DNA of 64,000 nucleotides from Rosenbergiella collisarenosi (GCF_018494085.1 NZ_JABBFP010000001.1:372001-436000), one strand, 5' to 3'. Counted from the stretch's first letter, positions 28,175 to 37,640 are shown. Numbers and translations: made by a program. The notes: a model not told the origin generated them from the letters alone.

Positions 28175-28819
28175 CTCTTTCGCCTTATCCCGCTTAGACT
28201 TCGCGGGGATGGGGCGGTGGGCCGTGAGGAGGTAGGGAGACTGCTGCCAGTGCGTGCGTTGGTCTCTTAACAGGGTACGGGTTAGAATAATACCGATGGC
28301 GAGAGCCAGTAATAGCATCAAGCGTAATAAGTTAGTGGTGTTATCGACATGGCGTGCCTCACTCGCTAACGTATGTGTATCCAATGTTAGGCGTAAATAT
28401 CCCTGCGGACCTGCTTTGGTTTGCAGGGGAACGACAAGTTGACGCGTCGAGTAACTGCCTGTGCGATCATCGCTAAGCCCCAATCGGTCCCTAACACTGA
28501 TCGATTGGCCACTGTGTACAAGGCGTGTCCCATCGACATCATAAAGCGAGACGTCGATGACTCTCGGTTGTTGGGTGAGATGTTTAAGGATGCCATTGAT
28601 TGCGGAGAGGTCAATCTCATCCTCAGAAAAATAAGGCAGTAAACTATAAGCAACTTGGTTCGCCAGCCCCTGTGAAAGCTCAGAGGCCTGTGTTGTTTCA
28701 ACTTTTTGACGGCTCGAACTAAACCATGACGCCCCCTGCATCAATGCCACCATTAATGCTAAACACGCCAACACGATCAGCGTCCTGTGAAGTTGAATGT
28801 TAATTTTAGGTCTGTGCAT
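28169..28819 (-). CDS. smp: Smp/YtjB membrane protein
   Basis: This 216-residue protein has an N-terminal membrane helix (residues about 12-30), a periplasmic domain with the sequence VIDVSLYDVDGTRLVHSGQ, and a second helix (about 164-183) before a basic cytosolic tail. It matches the Smp/YtjB (AhpA-related) family found beside serB in enterobacteria. The molecular role is not established. It is divergent from serB (116-bp gap) and its 3' end overlaps yjjG by six bases. Confidence 0.9.
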   Translation of the reverse strand: MHRPKINIQLHRTLIVLACLALMVALMQGASWFSSSRQKVETTQASELSQGLANQVAYSLLPYFSEDEIDLSAINGILKHLTQQPRVIDVSLYDVDGTRLVHSGQSISVRDRLGLSDDRTGSYSTRQLVVPLQTKAGPQGYLRLTLDTHTLASEARHVDNTTNLLRLMLLLALAIGIILTRTLLRDQRTHWQQSPYLLTAHRPIPAKSKRDKAKEL

Positions 28820-28935
28820 GGGTTGGGAATCTCATTTTTTCAGAAATCGTTAGCTCTGATGTGGGTTTATGTTGCCAGAGCTGGGGCGATCGGGGTAGCC
28901 TTTTGCCGGGTTTATATGTTTGTTCAGGAGCACCA

Positions 28936-29913
28936 ATGCCAAACCGATTAAGTTGGTCTGATTTACCTACGGATGTTACAGCATGGCCAGGATTGCCGCT
29001 TTCATTGAATGGGGATGAAGTCATGCCCCTCGACTACCGCGCAGGCCGTAGCGGCTGGCTTCTGTTTGGCCGTTCACTGGATAAACAGCGTCTAACCGAT
29101 TATCAACAACAGTTAGACGGAGCATTAGTTCTGGTGAGTGCGTGGACGGTCGGCGATTATGCCGTATTGCGAGTCGCGGGTTCACTTACCCCAGAGGCAC
29201 GTAAACTGGCCTATCAGTTTGAACTAGACGTTGCCGCCCTTGGACAGCTTCCGGAGTTACAACAACCCGGCCTGTTAGTCATGGATATGGATTCTACGGC
29301 AATTGAGATCGAGTGTATCGACGAAATTGCAGTCTTGGCAGGATGCGGCGAAAAAGTCGCCGAAGTAACAGAAAAGGCGATGCGCGGCGAGCTAGATTTC
29401 CAACAAAGTTTACGCGAACGCGTCGCACAATTAGCGGGAGCCGATGAAGCTATTTTGCAGCAGGTACTCGATAATTTACCGCTGATGCCTGGACTTGAAC
29501 AGTTAGTCGATACTTTACAGTCACACGGCTGGCAAGTTGCCATCGCCTCTGGCGGGTTTACCTTCTTCGCTGATTATCTCAAACAAAAATTAAAACTAAG
29601 CGCAGTGGCGGCCAACCAGTTAGAAATCGTCAACGGCAAACTGACGGGTAAGGTGTTAGGGGATATTGTCGATGCGAAATATAAAGCCACCTTCCTTGAA
29701 AAATTGGCGGCAAACTATGAGTTACCACGTTCACAAACGGTCGCGATTGGCGATGGTGCGAATGATTTAGTCATGATCCAAGCGGCGGGACTAGGAATTG
29801 CCTATCATGCCAAGCCTAAAGTGAATGAAAAAAGTGAAGTGGTTATTCGCTTTGCCGATCTGACAGGGGTACTGTGTATTCTTACGGGTAGCCTTAACCA
29901 CGAATCACGCTGA
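28936..29913 (+). CDS. serB: Phosphoserine phosphatase
   Basis: This HAD enzyme completes serine synthesis by removing phosphate from phosphoserine. From ATG 28936 it has 325 residues, against 322 in E. coli, and MPNRLSWSDLPTDV aligns with the family; CAGGAG lies just upstream. An in-frame ATG at 28861 lacks support. The catalytic DMDSTAIEIECIDE starts near residue 117, IASGGFTFF is motif II, and IGDGANDLVMI is motif IV. The N-terminal 100 residues form the ACT-like regulatory part. It begins a serB-radA-nadR run. Confidence 0.97.
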   Translation: MPNRLSWSDLPTDVTAWPGLPLSLNGDEVMPLDYRAGRSGWLLFGRSLDKQRLTDYQQQLDGALVLVSAWTVGDYAVLRVAGSLTPEARKLAYQFELDVAALGQLPELQQPGLLVMDMDSTAIEIECIDEIAVLAGCGEKVAEVTEKAMRGELDFQQSLRERVAQLAGADEAILQQVLDNLPLMPGLEQLVDTLQSHGWQVAIASGGFTFFADYLKQKLKLSAVAANQLEIVNGKLTGKVLGDIVDAKYKATFLEKLAANYELPRSQTVAIGDGANDLVMIQAAGLGIAYHAKPKVNEKSEVVIRFADLTGVLCILTGSLNHESR

Positions 29914-29926
29914 GTAAGGAGCTATT

Positions 29927-31312
29927 TTGGCTAAAGCAGTAAAACGAGCCTTTGTTTGTAATGAGTGCGGAGCGGATTATCCTCGTTGGCAGGGGCAGTG
30001 TAGTGCCTGCCACGCCTGGAATACGATCACTGAGGTACGGCTTGCCGCCTCACCGACTGTGGCAAGAAATGAGCGTTTATCTGGCTATGCTGGCAGTAGT
30101 GGGGCAAGTAAAGTCCAAAAGCTATCTGAGATAAGCCTTGAGGCGCTGCCGCGTTTTTCGACTGGTTTTAAAGAGTTTGACCGCGTGTTAGGTGGCGGTG
30201 TTGTGCCGGGGAGTGCCATTCTGATCGGTGGTAGCCCAGGTGCGGGTAAGTCGACATTGTTGTTGCAGACGCTTTGTAAGCTGTCAGAAAAGATGAAAAC
30301 GCTCTACGTTACGGGTGAGGAGTCGTTACAGCAGGTTGCAATGCGCGCCCATCGACTAGGCCTGCCCACGACACATCTTAATATGCTATCCGAGACCAGC
30401 ATTGAAGAAATCTGCCAAATTGCGGAAACCGAAATGCCACAATTAATGGTGATCGATTCTATCCAGGTTATGCATATGTCCGATGTGCAATCGTCGCCAG
30501 GCAGCGTGGCTCAAGTGCGTGAAACGGCAGCCTACCTAACTCGTTTTGCGAAAACCCGCAACGTAGCGATTGTAATGGTCGGACACGTCACAAAAGACGG
30601 CTCGTTAGCCGGGCCGAAAGTCCTCGAGCACTGTATTGATTGCTCCGTGTTACTTGACGGCGATACAGACTCTCGCTTTCGTACTTTGCGCAGCCATAAA
30701 AACCGTTTCGGGGCGGTTAACGAACTGGGCGTATTCGCGATGACTGAGCAGGGGATGCGTGAAGTCAGTAATCCTTCTGCAATCTTCTTATCGCGCGGCG
30801 ATGAGGTAACACCGGGAAGTTCGGTCATGGTGGTGTGGGAAGGGACCCGCCCACTGTTGGTTGAAATTCAAGCCTTAGTCGATCATTCATTAATGGGTAA
30901 TCCACGCCGCGTTGCAGTAGGACTTGAACAAAACCGCCTCGCGATTTTACTCGCAGTGTTGCATCGCCATGGTGGGCTACAGATGGCAGATCAGGACGTG
31001 TTTGTTAACGTCGTCGGCGGCGTTAAGGTGACGGAGACGAGTGCCGATCTCGCCTTGCTGTTAGCGATGGTATCGAGCCTACGGGATCGTGCGTTACCCC
31101 ATGACCTAGTGATATTCGGTGAAGTAGGTCTTGCAGGGGAGATTCGACCGGTACCGAGCGGACAAGAGCGTATCGCGGAGGCCAGCAAACATGGTTTCAC
31201 CCGTGCTATCGTTCCTGCCGCTAATGCCCCGAAAAATCCGCCGAGTGGGATGAAAGTTTACCCGGTTAAAAAACTTGCCGATGCATTAGAAGTGTTTGAT
31301 GAATTAACCTAA
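29927..31312 (+). CDS. radA: DNA repair and branch-migration protein RadA
   Basis: This 461-residue RecA-like ATPase helps process recombination intermediates. An N-terminal four-Cys zinc motif (CNECGADY and CSACHAW, residues 11-29), Walker A GGSPGAGKST (about 101-110), the RadA-specific KNRFG segment, and a C-terminal Lon-protease-like domain (GGVKVTETSADLALLLAMVSS) are all present. The start codon is TTG at 29927, with AAGGA six bases upstream, giving MAKAVKRAFVC as in the family. It lies 13 bp after serB. Confidence 0.97.
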   Translation: MAKAVKRAFVCNECGADYPRWQGQCSACHAWNTITEVRLAASPTVARNERLSGYAGSSGASKVQKLSEISLEALPRFSTGFKEFDRVLGGGVVPGSAILIGGSPGAGKSTLLLQTLCKLSEKMKTLYVTGEESLQQVAMRAHRLGLPTTHLNMLSETSIEEICQIAETEMPQLMVIDSIQVMHMSDVQSSPGSVAQVRETAAYLTRFAKTRNVAIVMVGHVTKDGSLAGPKVLEHCIDCSVLLDGDTDSRFRTLRSHKNRFGAVNELGVFAMTEQGMREVSNPSAIFLSRGDEVTPGSSVMVVWEGTRPLLVEIQALVDHSLMGNPRRVAVGLEQNRLAILLAVLHRHGGLQMADQDVFVNVVGGVKVTETSADLALLLAMVSSLRDRALPHDLVIFGEVGLAGEIRPVPSGQERIAEASKHGFTRAIVPAANAPKNPPSGMKVYPVKKLADALEVFDELT

Positions 31313-31352
31313 TGCGTTTGACCGCTTAGTCACCAAGTAATCAGGAACTGAC

Positions 31353-32603
31353 GTGATGCAAAATTATGATTATTTAAAAGTTGCGATACAGCAAAAAGGC
31401 ATCACTCTACAGCAGGTTGCTGAGGCTTGTGGAATGACTAAGGGCTATCTCAGTCAGTTGCTTAATCAGAAAATAAAAAGTCCTAGTGCCTCGAAACTTG
31501 AGGCACTGCATCATTTCTTAGCGCTCGATTACCCTTATCGGCAGAAAGTCGTCGGGGTGGTCTTCGGTAAGTTCTACCCCTTACATACCGGGCACATTTA
31601 CCTAATTCAGCGCGCGTGTAGTCAAGTTGACGAGCTGCATATCATCATGGGTTACGATGAGCCTCGCGACCGGCAGTTATTCGAAGATAGTGCGATGTCC
31701 GAACAGCCGACGACCGCTGATCGGTTGCGTTGGTTACTCCAAACCTTCAAGTACCAGAAAAATATTCGTATTCACTCTTTTAACGAAGAGGGGGTCGAAC
31801 CCTACCCGCATGGTTGGGATGTTTGGAGCCAAGAGATTAGCGCCTTTATGGCGGATAAGCAGATTCATGCACAGCGTATCTATACCAGTGAGCAAGATGA
31901 TGCTGAGATGTTCGAGCGTTACCTCAATATTGAAACGAGCGTTATTGACGCCCAGCGCAGCTTTATAAATATTAGCGGCCAGCAGATACGTCAGGACCCC
32001 TTTAAATATTGGGATTATATTCCTACCGAGGTAAAGCCGTTCTTTGTACGTAAGGTTGCGTTACTTGGGGGGGAATCCAGCGGTAAGTCGACATTAGTCA
32101 ATAAGCTGGCGAATATCTTTAACACGACGAGTGCTTGGGAATATGGACGAGATTACGTCTTCTCACAATTAGGGGGAGACGAGCAGGCGCTCCAATATTC
32201 TGATTACGATAAAATCGCACTCGGTCAGGCACAATATATTGATTTCGCGGTAAAGTATGCCAACAAAGTCGCGTTTATCGATACAGACTTTGTGACAACC
32301 CAAGCGTTCTGTTTGAAATATGAAGGGAAGGCGCACCCATTCGTACAGGCTCTCATTGCAGAGTATCGTTTCGACTTGGTCATCCTCCTAGAAAACAATG
32401 TCCCCTGGGTTGCCGATGGCTTACGCAGTTTGGGAAGCTCGGTGGATCGTAAAGAGTTTCAATCTTTGCTCATAGCGCTGTTAGACGAAAATGAAATCCC
32501 TTTTGTACAGGTACTGGAAAACGATTACGACAGCCGTTTTCTACGCTGTATTGAGCTGGTTGAGCAAGTCCTCCTTAAATCTTCAGCGTCACGGTTAACG
32601 TAA
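31353..32603 (+). CDS. nadR: NadR: NAD regulator, NMN adenylyltransferase and ribosylnicotinamide kinase
   Basis: This three-part protein has 416 residues. The N-terminal helix-turn-helix (LQQVAEACGMTKGYLSQLLN, residues about 19-38) represses NAD synthesis genes. The nucleotidyltransferase domain has GKFYPLHTGHIYLI, the HxGH-type site. The C-terminal kinase domain has a Walker A GGESSGKST near residue 240. All three functions of E. coli NadR appear intact. CAGGAA precedes the first ATG. The gene follows radA by 40 bp. Confidence 0.96.
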   Translation: MMQNYDYLKVAIQQKGITLQQVAEACGMTKGYLSQLLNQKIKSPSASKLEALHHFLALDYPYRQKVVGVVFGKFYPLHTGHIYLIQRACSQVDELHIIMGYDEPRDRQLFEDSAMSEQPTTADRLRWLLQTFKYQKNIRIHSFNEEGVEPYPHGWDVWSQEISAFMADKQIHAQRIYTSEQDDAEMFERYLNIETSVIDAQRSFINISGQQIRQDPFKYWDYIPTEVKPFFVRKVALLGGESSGKSTLVNKLANIFNTTSAWEYGRDYVFSQLGGDEQALQYSDYDKIALGQAQYIDFAVKYANKVAFIDTDFVTTQAFCLKYEGKAHPFVQALIAEYRFDLVILLENNVPWVADGLRSLGSSVDRKEFQSLLIALLDENEIPFVQVLENDYDSRFLRCIELVEQVLLKSSASRLT

Positions 32604-32682
32604 CGTTAGCGGAGCCATTGGTTTAGCTTTGATTGAAGGAGTCAGTATTATGCTCTCTACGAGGTATCACGGAGGAGAGGCA

Positions 32683-32964
32683 ATGCAACGACGAGTTATT
32701 ATAATGGGCGGTGTGGCGGCAATTATGCTGGTTGGCTGTTCGCCGCACAGCACGCAATTATCGGCCGATACGTATTTAGTTAAGTGTGAACAAATGTTTG
32801 GCGAGATGAGTGATTGCGTCGCGTTAGCAAGAAAGCAGTGTCCGGCAGGTTACGACGTTTTAAGTGCCAAAGACGAAACGTCGTCAGGGGCGATTGTGGG
32901 CGAGGACCAAACGACCCATTACACGGGTAACGTTAAACGCTCTATGTTGATCAGGTGCCCATAG
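32683..32964 (+). CDS. Small predicted lipoprotein
   Basis: From ATG 32683 (with GGAGGAGAGG directly upstream) this encodes 93 residues. A short basic start, a hydrophobic core and the lipobox LVGC (Cys at about 18) mark a lipoprotein with a mature part of about 75 residues. Four further Cys (in VKCEQMF, SDCVALA, KQCPAGY and the terminal RCP) could make disulfides in the periplasm. I do not recognise the family with certainty. Its segment AGYDVLSAKDE resembles small enterobacterial lipoproteins of unknown function. It lies between nadR and ettA, where E. coli has no such gene. Confidence 0.72.
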   Translation: MQRRVIIMGGVAAIMLVGCSPHSTQLSADTYLVKCEQMFGEMSDCVALARKQCPAGYDVLSAKDETSSGAIVGEDQTTHYTGNVKRSMLIRCP

Positions 32965-32971
32965 GCAAGAA

Positions 32972-32996
32972 AAGAGAGCCGAAAAGTGGCTCTCTT
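32972..32996. terminator. Bidirectional terminator between the lipoprotein gene and ettA
   Basis: AAGAGAGCC (32972-32980) pairs with GGCTCTCTT (32988-32996) around GAAAAGT. On the minus strand it is followed by TTTCTT, so it best serves ettA, and it can also stop rightward transcription. Confidence 0.78.
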
Positions 32997-33006
32997 AGTC
33001 GAGTAA

Positions 33007-34674
33007 TTATTTACTCATTTTCTTATATTTCATTCGCTTAGGTTCGAGTGCTTCATTCCCCAGCGTTCGTTTACGATAATCTTCGTATTCGCTAAAGTTT
33101 CCTTCGAAGAACGTGACATTCCCTTCATCCTGATAATCCAGAATATGGGTAGCGATTCTGTCGAGGAACCAACGGTCGTGCGAGATAACCATGGCACAGC
33201 CCGGGAACTCTAGAAGCGCATTTTCTAAGGCGCGTAGCGTTTCAATATCTAAATCGTTGGTAGGCTCATCGAGAAGCAGTAAGTTACCGCCGACTTGGAG
33301 TAATTTGGCTAAGTGCAAACGCCCACGTTCGCCCCCAGATAGCTCACCCACGCGTTTCCCTTGATCGGTCCCTTTAAAGTTAAAGCGTCCAACATAGGCA
33401 CGGCTCGGCATCTCGAAGTTACCAATACGCATAATATCTTGACCGCCAGAAACCTCTTCCCAGACGGTTTTACTATTATCCATCGCATCACGGAACTGAT
33501 CGACTGAAGCCAGCTTCACCGTTTCGCCTAGGGTTATCTCACCGGAGTCCGGTTGCTCTTGACCCGACAGCATACGGAATAACGTTGATTTACCCGCACC
33601 GTTGGCACCGATGATCCCGACGATTGCCCCTTTCGGAATAGAGAAAGAGAGATTATCGATCAGTACGCGATCGCCGTAAGATTTGGTTAGGTTGTTCACT
33701 TCTACAACTTTATCGCCTAAACGTGCTCCAGGCGGAATGAAGAGTTCACTGGTTTCATTACGCTTTTGGTATTCGACGCTGTTTAGCTCATCAAAGCGGG
33801 CAAGACGTGCCTTACCTTTTGACTGACGGCCTTTAGTACCTTGGCGCACCCACTCCAGCTCTTTCTCGATCGATTTACGACGAGCCGCTTCTGCAGAGGC
33901 TTCTTGAGCTAGGCGTTGATCTTTTTGTTCCAACCAAGAGGAGTAGTTACCTTCCCATGGGATCCCCTCACCACGGTCAAGTTCTAAGATCCAGCCGGCT
34001 ACGTTGTCGAGGAAGTAACGGTCATGGGTAATCGCGACCACTGTTCCCTCGAAATCATGCAGGAAGCGCTCTAGCCATGCGACTGATTCCGCATCTAAGT
34101 GGTTAGTTGGCTCATCCAGCAGTAACATATCCGGTTTTTCGAGCAGGAGGCGACAAAGTGCTACGCGACGGCGCTCACCTCCAGAGAGGTTGGCGACTTT
34201 AGCCTCCCACTCTGGCAGGCGGAGTGCATCGGCTGCACGCTCAAGTTGTGTATTGAGGTTATGACCATCGTGAGCATCGATTATCTCCTCAAGACGTCCT
34301 TGCTCTGCCGCTAACTTATCAAAATCGGCTTCTGGTTCTGCATAGAGGGCATAGACCTCATCCAGACGTTTTAGCGCTCCGACGACTTCAGAAAGGGCTT
34401 CTTCGATAGACTCGCGTACCGTATGTTCAGGATTAAGTTGGGGCTCCTGAGGAAGATAACCGATTTTGATACCCGGTTGTGGTCTTGCTTCGCCTTCGAT
34501 ATCTTTATCGATCCCCGCCATGATGCGTAGGAGTGTAGATTTGCCCGCACCATTCAGGCCTAGTACGCCAATTTTTGCCCCTGGGAAGAAGCTAAGAGAA
34601 ATATTTTTTAAGATATGTCGTTTAGGGGGAACAACTTTCCCTACACGGTGCATACTGTATACGAATTGCGCCAC
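33007..34674 (-). CDS. ettA: ABC-F translation factor EttA
   Basis: This 555-residue protein is the same length as E. coli EttA (YjjK). It has two ATPase cassettes: Walker A GLNGAGKST and GANGAGKST, signatures LSGGERRRVAL and LSGGERGRLHL, and Walker B MLLLDEPTNHLD and LLLLDEPTNDLD. The linker between them holds the charged helical region (EASAEAARRKSIEKELEWVR) that reaches the peptidyl-tRNA site. EttA binds the ribosomal E site and gates the first elongation steps according to the ATP/ADP ratio. It is divergent from slt. Confidence 0.97.
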   Translation of the reverse strand: MAQFVYSMHRVGKVVPPKRHILKNISLSFFPGAKIGVLGLNGAGKSTLLRIMAGIDKDIEGEARPQPGIKIGYLPQEPQLNPEHTVRESIEEALSEVVGALKRLDEVYALYAEPEADFDKLAAEQGRLEEIIDAHDGHNLNTQLERAADALRLPEWEAKVANLSGGERRRVALCRLLLEKPDMLLLDEPTNHLDAESVAWLERFLHDFEGTVVAITHDRYFLDNVAGWILELDRGEGIPWEGNYSSWLEQKDQRLAQEASAEAARRKSIEKELEWVRQGTKGRQSKGKARLARFDELNSVEYQKRNETSELFIPPGARLGDKVVEVNNLTKSYGDRVLIDNLSFSIPKGAIVGIIGANGAGKSTLFRMLSGQEQPDSGEITLGETVKLASVDQFRDAMDNSKTVWEEVSGGQDIMRIGNFEMPSRAYVGRFNFKGTDQGKRVGELSGGERGRLHLAKLLQVGGNLLLLDEPTNDLDIETLRALENALLEFPGCAMVISHDRWFLDRIATHILDYQDEGNVTFFEGNFSEYEDYRKRTLGNEALEPKRMKYKKMSK

Positions 34675-34863
34675 GAGATAAGCCTCTTAGTAGTCGTTAA
34701 ACGTGTTATTTGCTGAGAAGTGTATCTGTTTTCCCATCATATTCACAGTAACCGCGCAGTGGAAAAGACTATAATCGGAGGGCATTGCAGGAAAGCTGAA
34801 CGAAGTGTTAGAAACATGTTAGCGTAAGCAGGTATTCACTATAGCGACGATAAGGGGTAAAAC

Positions 34864-36783
34864 GTGGCAGATTGGAAGCATTGGGTAACAGGAATATGTC
34901 TTACCACTGTGAGTTGTGCGGCTTTTGCTGACTCACTTTCGGAACAGCGTCAGCGCTATAGTCAAATACGTCAAGCCTGGGACGCCAAGCAAATGGATGT
35001 GGTGGCACAGTTGATGCCAACGTTAAAAGATTATCCACTATATCCATACTTGGAGTACCGCCAGTTGTCACAAGATCTGAGCCAAGATACCGCGCTTGGG
35101 ATCAATAATTTTGTGAACAGTTATCCTACCTTACCCGCTGCAAAAAGCCTGAAAAACCAGTTTGTCAGCGAGCTGGCACGGCGCGACGATTGGCAAGGAT
35201 TACTGAGTTTTAGTCCGCAAGAGCCTCCTACTGCACAAGCAAAATGTAACTGGTATTACGCGAACTATGCGACTGGGCACCAGAGCCTGGCGTGGCAGGG
35301 CGCGAAGTCTATCTGGATGACGGGGCGTTCGTTACCCGCTGGTTGCGAGCGACTCTTTTCGGCCTGGCAAAATAGTGGTGATTTTAGTAACGATCAGATT
35401 CTTACCCGTCTTCTCCTCTCTGTTAAAGCGGGGAATGATAGCCTGACTCGTCAACTTACCGCCCAGCTCCCTTCTGATTACGATACGCTCAGAACTGCAC
35501 TTAATGCCTTACAGAGCTCATCGCAGGGTGTTCTTACCTTCGCCGAATCCGTGTCGCCTACCGAGTTCAGTCGAAAAATAACGATAATCGCGTTTAACCG
35601 TCTTGCCCGCGATAATGTTGACCAAGCTCAGACCTTAATCCCACAGCTCGCGTCCCTACAACAGATGGACCAACAAGATACACAAGCATTGAAAGAAGCC
35701 GTGGCCTGGCAGCTGATGTCGACGGATATCACTTCGCAACAGCAACGCTGGCGCGATGAAGTGGTTATGGACAGTGAGTCTGAGACACTGCTTGAAAGAC
35801 GTATCCGCCTCGCACTGAGCCAAAATGATCGGCACGGCTTAAATACTTGGATTGCGCGTCTGCCGGTTGAAGCCAAACAAAAAGATGAATGGCAATATTG
35901 GCAAGCCGATCTTCTGCTAGAAAGAGGTAGGAAGTCGGAAGCTGACGAAATACTGCATCAACTTATGCGTCAACGAGGTTTCTATGCCATGGCCGCTGCG
36001 CAGCGGCTCGGGGAGGAGTATCAGTTACAGGTGGATAAGGCTCCCGAGGCCGATAGCTCGGTCACCGAGGGACCAGAGATGGCAAGAATACGTGAACTCA
36101 TGTATTGGAACCTCGATAATCTGGCGCGCAGTGAGTGGGCAAGCTTAATTAATAGTAAGAGTCTCACTCAGCAGCAGATGTTGGCGAGTTATGCCAATTC
36201 TCAAGATTGGTGGGATCTTAGTGTTCAAGCGACCATTACTGCAAAAATGTGGAACAGTATCAAAGAGCGTTTTCCTATTGCGTGGCAGACCTACTTCCAA
36301 CGTTATGCAGCGGGTAAGGCGATCCAAACTTCCTTTGCGATGGCTATCTCGCGCCAAGAGAGTGCTTGGAATCCAAAGATTCAATCGCCAGTCGGCGCAA
36401 CAGGTCTCATGCAAATTATGCCGGGAACGGCTAGCCATACGGTAAAAATGTATGAGATTGCTGACTATAGCAATAGTAGCCAGTTGCTCGACCCAGAGAT
36501 GAATATCCAAATCGGCATGCAGTATCTAGACTACGTTTATCGCCAATTTGATAATAACCGTATTCTGGCGGCGGGCGCCTATAATGCAGGGCCTGGCAGG
36601 ATCAACCGCTGGCTATCTTCCAGTCAGGGGCGTTTAGATCCTGTCGCCTTTATCGAAACAATTCCTTTCTCGGAAACGCGAAACTATGTCAAAAACGTTC
36701 TCGCGTACGATGCCTATTATCGTTATTTGATGGGATCTTCGGACAAAATCTTTACCGATAGTGAGTGGAATCGGCGCTATTGA
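34864..36783 (+). CDS. slt: Soluble lytic murein transglycosylase Slt70
   Basis: This 639-residue periplasmic enzyme cleaves peptidoglycan glycan strands with formation of 1,6-anhydromuramic ends. It starts at GTG 34864, with AAGGGG upstream, followed by a signal peptide ending near AFADS. A long alpha-superhelical domain precedes the C-terminal lysozyme-like domain, where ISRQESAWNPKIQSPVGATG holds the catalytic Glu and LMQIMPGTA follows. The size agrees with E. coli Slt (645). trpR follows directly, as in E. coli. Confidence 0.96.
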   Translation: MADWKHWVTGICLTTVSCAAFADSLSEQRQRYSQIRQAWDAKQMDVVAQLMPTLKDYPLYPYLEYRQLSQDLSQDTALGINNFVNSYPTLPAAKSLKNQFVSELARRDDWQGLLSFSPQEPPTAQAKCNWYYANYATGHQSLAWQGAKSIWMTGRSLPAGCERLFSAWQNSGDFSNDQILTRLLLSVKAGNDSLTRQLTAQLPSDYDTLRTALNALQSSSQGVLTFAESVSPTEFSRKITIIAFNRLARDNVDQAQTLIPQLASLQQMDQQDTQALKEAVAWQLMSTDITSQQQRWRDEVVMDSESETLLERRIRLALSQNDRHGLNTWIARLPVEAKQKDEWQYWQADLLLERGRKSEADEILHQLMRQRGFYAMAAAQRLGEEYQLQVDKAPEADSSVTEGPEMARIRELMYWNLDNLARSEWASLINSKSLTQQQMLASYANSQDWWDLSVQATITAKMWNSIKERFPIAWQTYFQRYAAGKAIQTSFAMAISRQESAWNPKIQSPVGATGLMQIMPGTASHTVKMYEIADYSNSSQLLDPEMNIQIGMQYLDYVYRQFDNNRILAAGAYNAGPGRINRWLSSSQGRLDPVAFIETIPFSETRNYVKNVLAYDAYYRYLMGSSDKIFTDSEWNRRY

Positions 36784-36798
36784 GTATGTTATGCTTCT

Positions 36799-36816
36799 GT
36801 ACTCGCCAATGAGTAC
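36799..36816 (+). promoter_or_regulatory. trp operator at the trpR promoter
   Basis: GTACTC (36799-36804) and GAGTAC (36811-36816) form the 18-bp palindromic operator GTACTCGCCAATGAGTAC. The half-sites are those of the E. coli trpR operator. It lies 13 bases upstream of the chosen trpR ATG, beside -10-like sequences TATGTT (36785) and TATGCT (36790). It implies repression by TrpR of its own gene. Confidence 0.82.
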
Positions 36817-36829
36817 GGAAGCCCACCTT

Positions 36830-37168
36830 ATGACTATCGACCAAGACAATTCGCTTTCGGAGCGAGACTGGACGCGCTTCATCAAGCTTTTGGCGGAGGC
36901 TTTTTCCGCAGGGCAGGGTGAGGCGCTACTCAATCTTATGCTGACGGCAGACGAGCGACAGGGTTACGGGACTCGCTTGTGCATTATTGAAGAATTGCTA
37001 CGCAGCCAGCTGAGCCAACGTCAGCTCAAAGATCAGCTTGGCGTTGGCATAGCCACCATTACACGTGGTTCCAACGGCTTAAAGTCGGCGGCTCCAGAAT
37101 TACGTGAGTGGCTTACTGAGCAGCTTCTGCATAAAAAGGATGAAGCAACGGACTTATCGCGAGAATAA
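36830..37168 (+). CDS. trpR: Trp operon repressor
   Basis: This all-helical, tryptophan-activated repressor has 112 residues from ATG 36830. The core [18 protein letters not shown] and the DNA-binding helix-turn-helix [20 protein letters not shown] (residues about 69-88) match E. coli TrpR (108). I chose 36830 because the in-frame ATG at 36809 lies inside the operator palindrome. GGAAG is upstream. The N-terminal arm differs from E. coli. The last 56 bases overlap the coding region of convergent yjjX, so the C-terminal 18 or so residues share DNA with YjjX. Confidence 0.92.
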   Translation: MTIDQDNSLSERDWTRFIKLLAEAFSAGQGEALLNLMLTADERQGYGTRLCIIEELLRSQLSQRQLKDQLGVGIATITRGSNGLKSAAPELREWLTEQLLHKKDEATDLSRE

Positions 37169-37640
37169 TCGCTTGTTGATAAACCGAGGAGCGGGTTAAA
37201 ACGCCCGACGTTATTGCCCCAATTGCGCCGCCTTTATGCTTTATGTTATCGATACCCGTAAGGGTGGACATAAGAGGCCCTAGCTCCGCACCTTCGTGCA
37301 GTGCATCAAGAATACGTGAGGGTAATTTAAAGCTCGCGGAACGAGACTCGCTACGCTGAAGACTATTTTCGACGATAACCCAAGCAAATGCTTGGTTGTC
37401 GTCTATACCCGCTTCGATAGCGAGCCAGAGTGAGGCGGCTGGGTAACGTTCTTTTGCATGACGTAAACGGTTATCGGCACCTTGCCATGTTTCTTCGTCC
37501 GTCAGGGGTTGTGCGCAGACACCACTCTCGACATCCACTCCTTGTATTTCTACTTGTTCATCAGGGAAGATAGCTTTACAGGCTTCGGTAACGGCTAATA
37601 TTTTAGCTGGGTTGCAGGTTGCCACGACAACATGATACAT
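37113..37640 (-). CDS. yjjX: Inosine/xanthosine triphosphatase
   Basis: This 175-residue protein belongs to the YjjX NTPase family, which removes non-canonical ITP and XTP from the nucleotide pool. The start [17 protein letters not shown], the middle [20 protein letters not shown] and the later [13 protein letters not shown] agree with E. coli YjjX. Its C-terminus overlaps trpR on the other strand by 56 bp. It is divergent from gpmB, with 52 bp between starts. Confidence 0.94.
   Translation of the reverse strand: MYHVVVATCNPAKILAVTEACKAIFPDEQVEIQGVDVESGVCAQPLTDEETWQGADNRLRHAKERYPAASLWLAIEAGIDDNQAFAWVIVENSLQRSESRSASFKLPSRILDALHEGAELGPLMSTLTGIDNIKHKGGAIGAITSGVLTRSSVYQQAIILAISPLLHPFYAEAAQ

Noticed and set aside
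36809..36811. Upstream ATG for trpR
   Set aside because: It lies inside the trp operator palindrome and ATG 36830 fits the family better.
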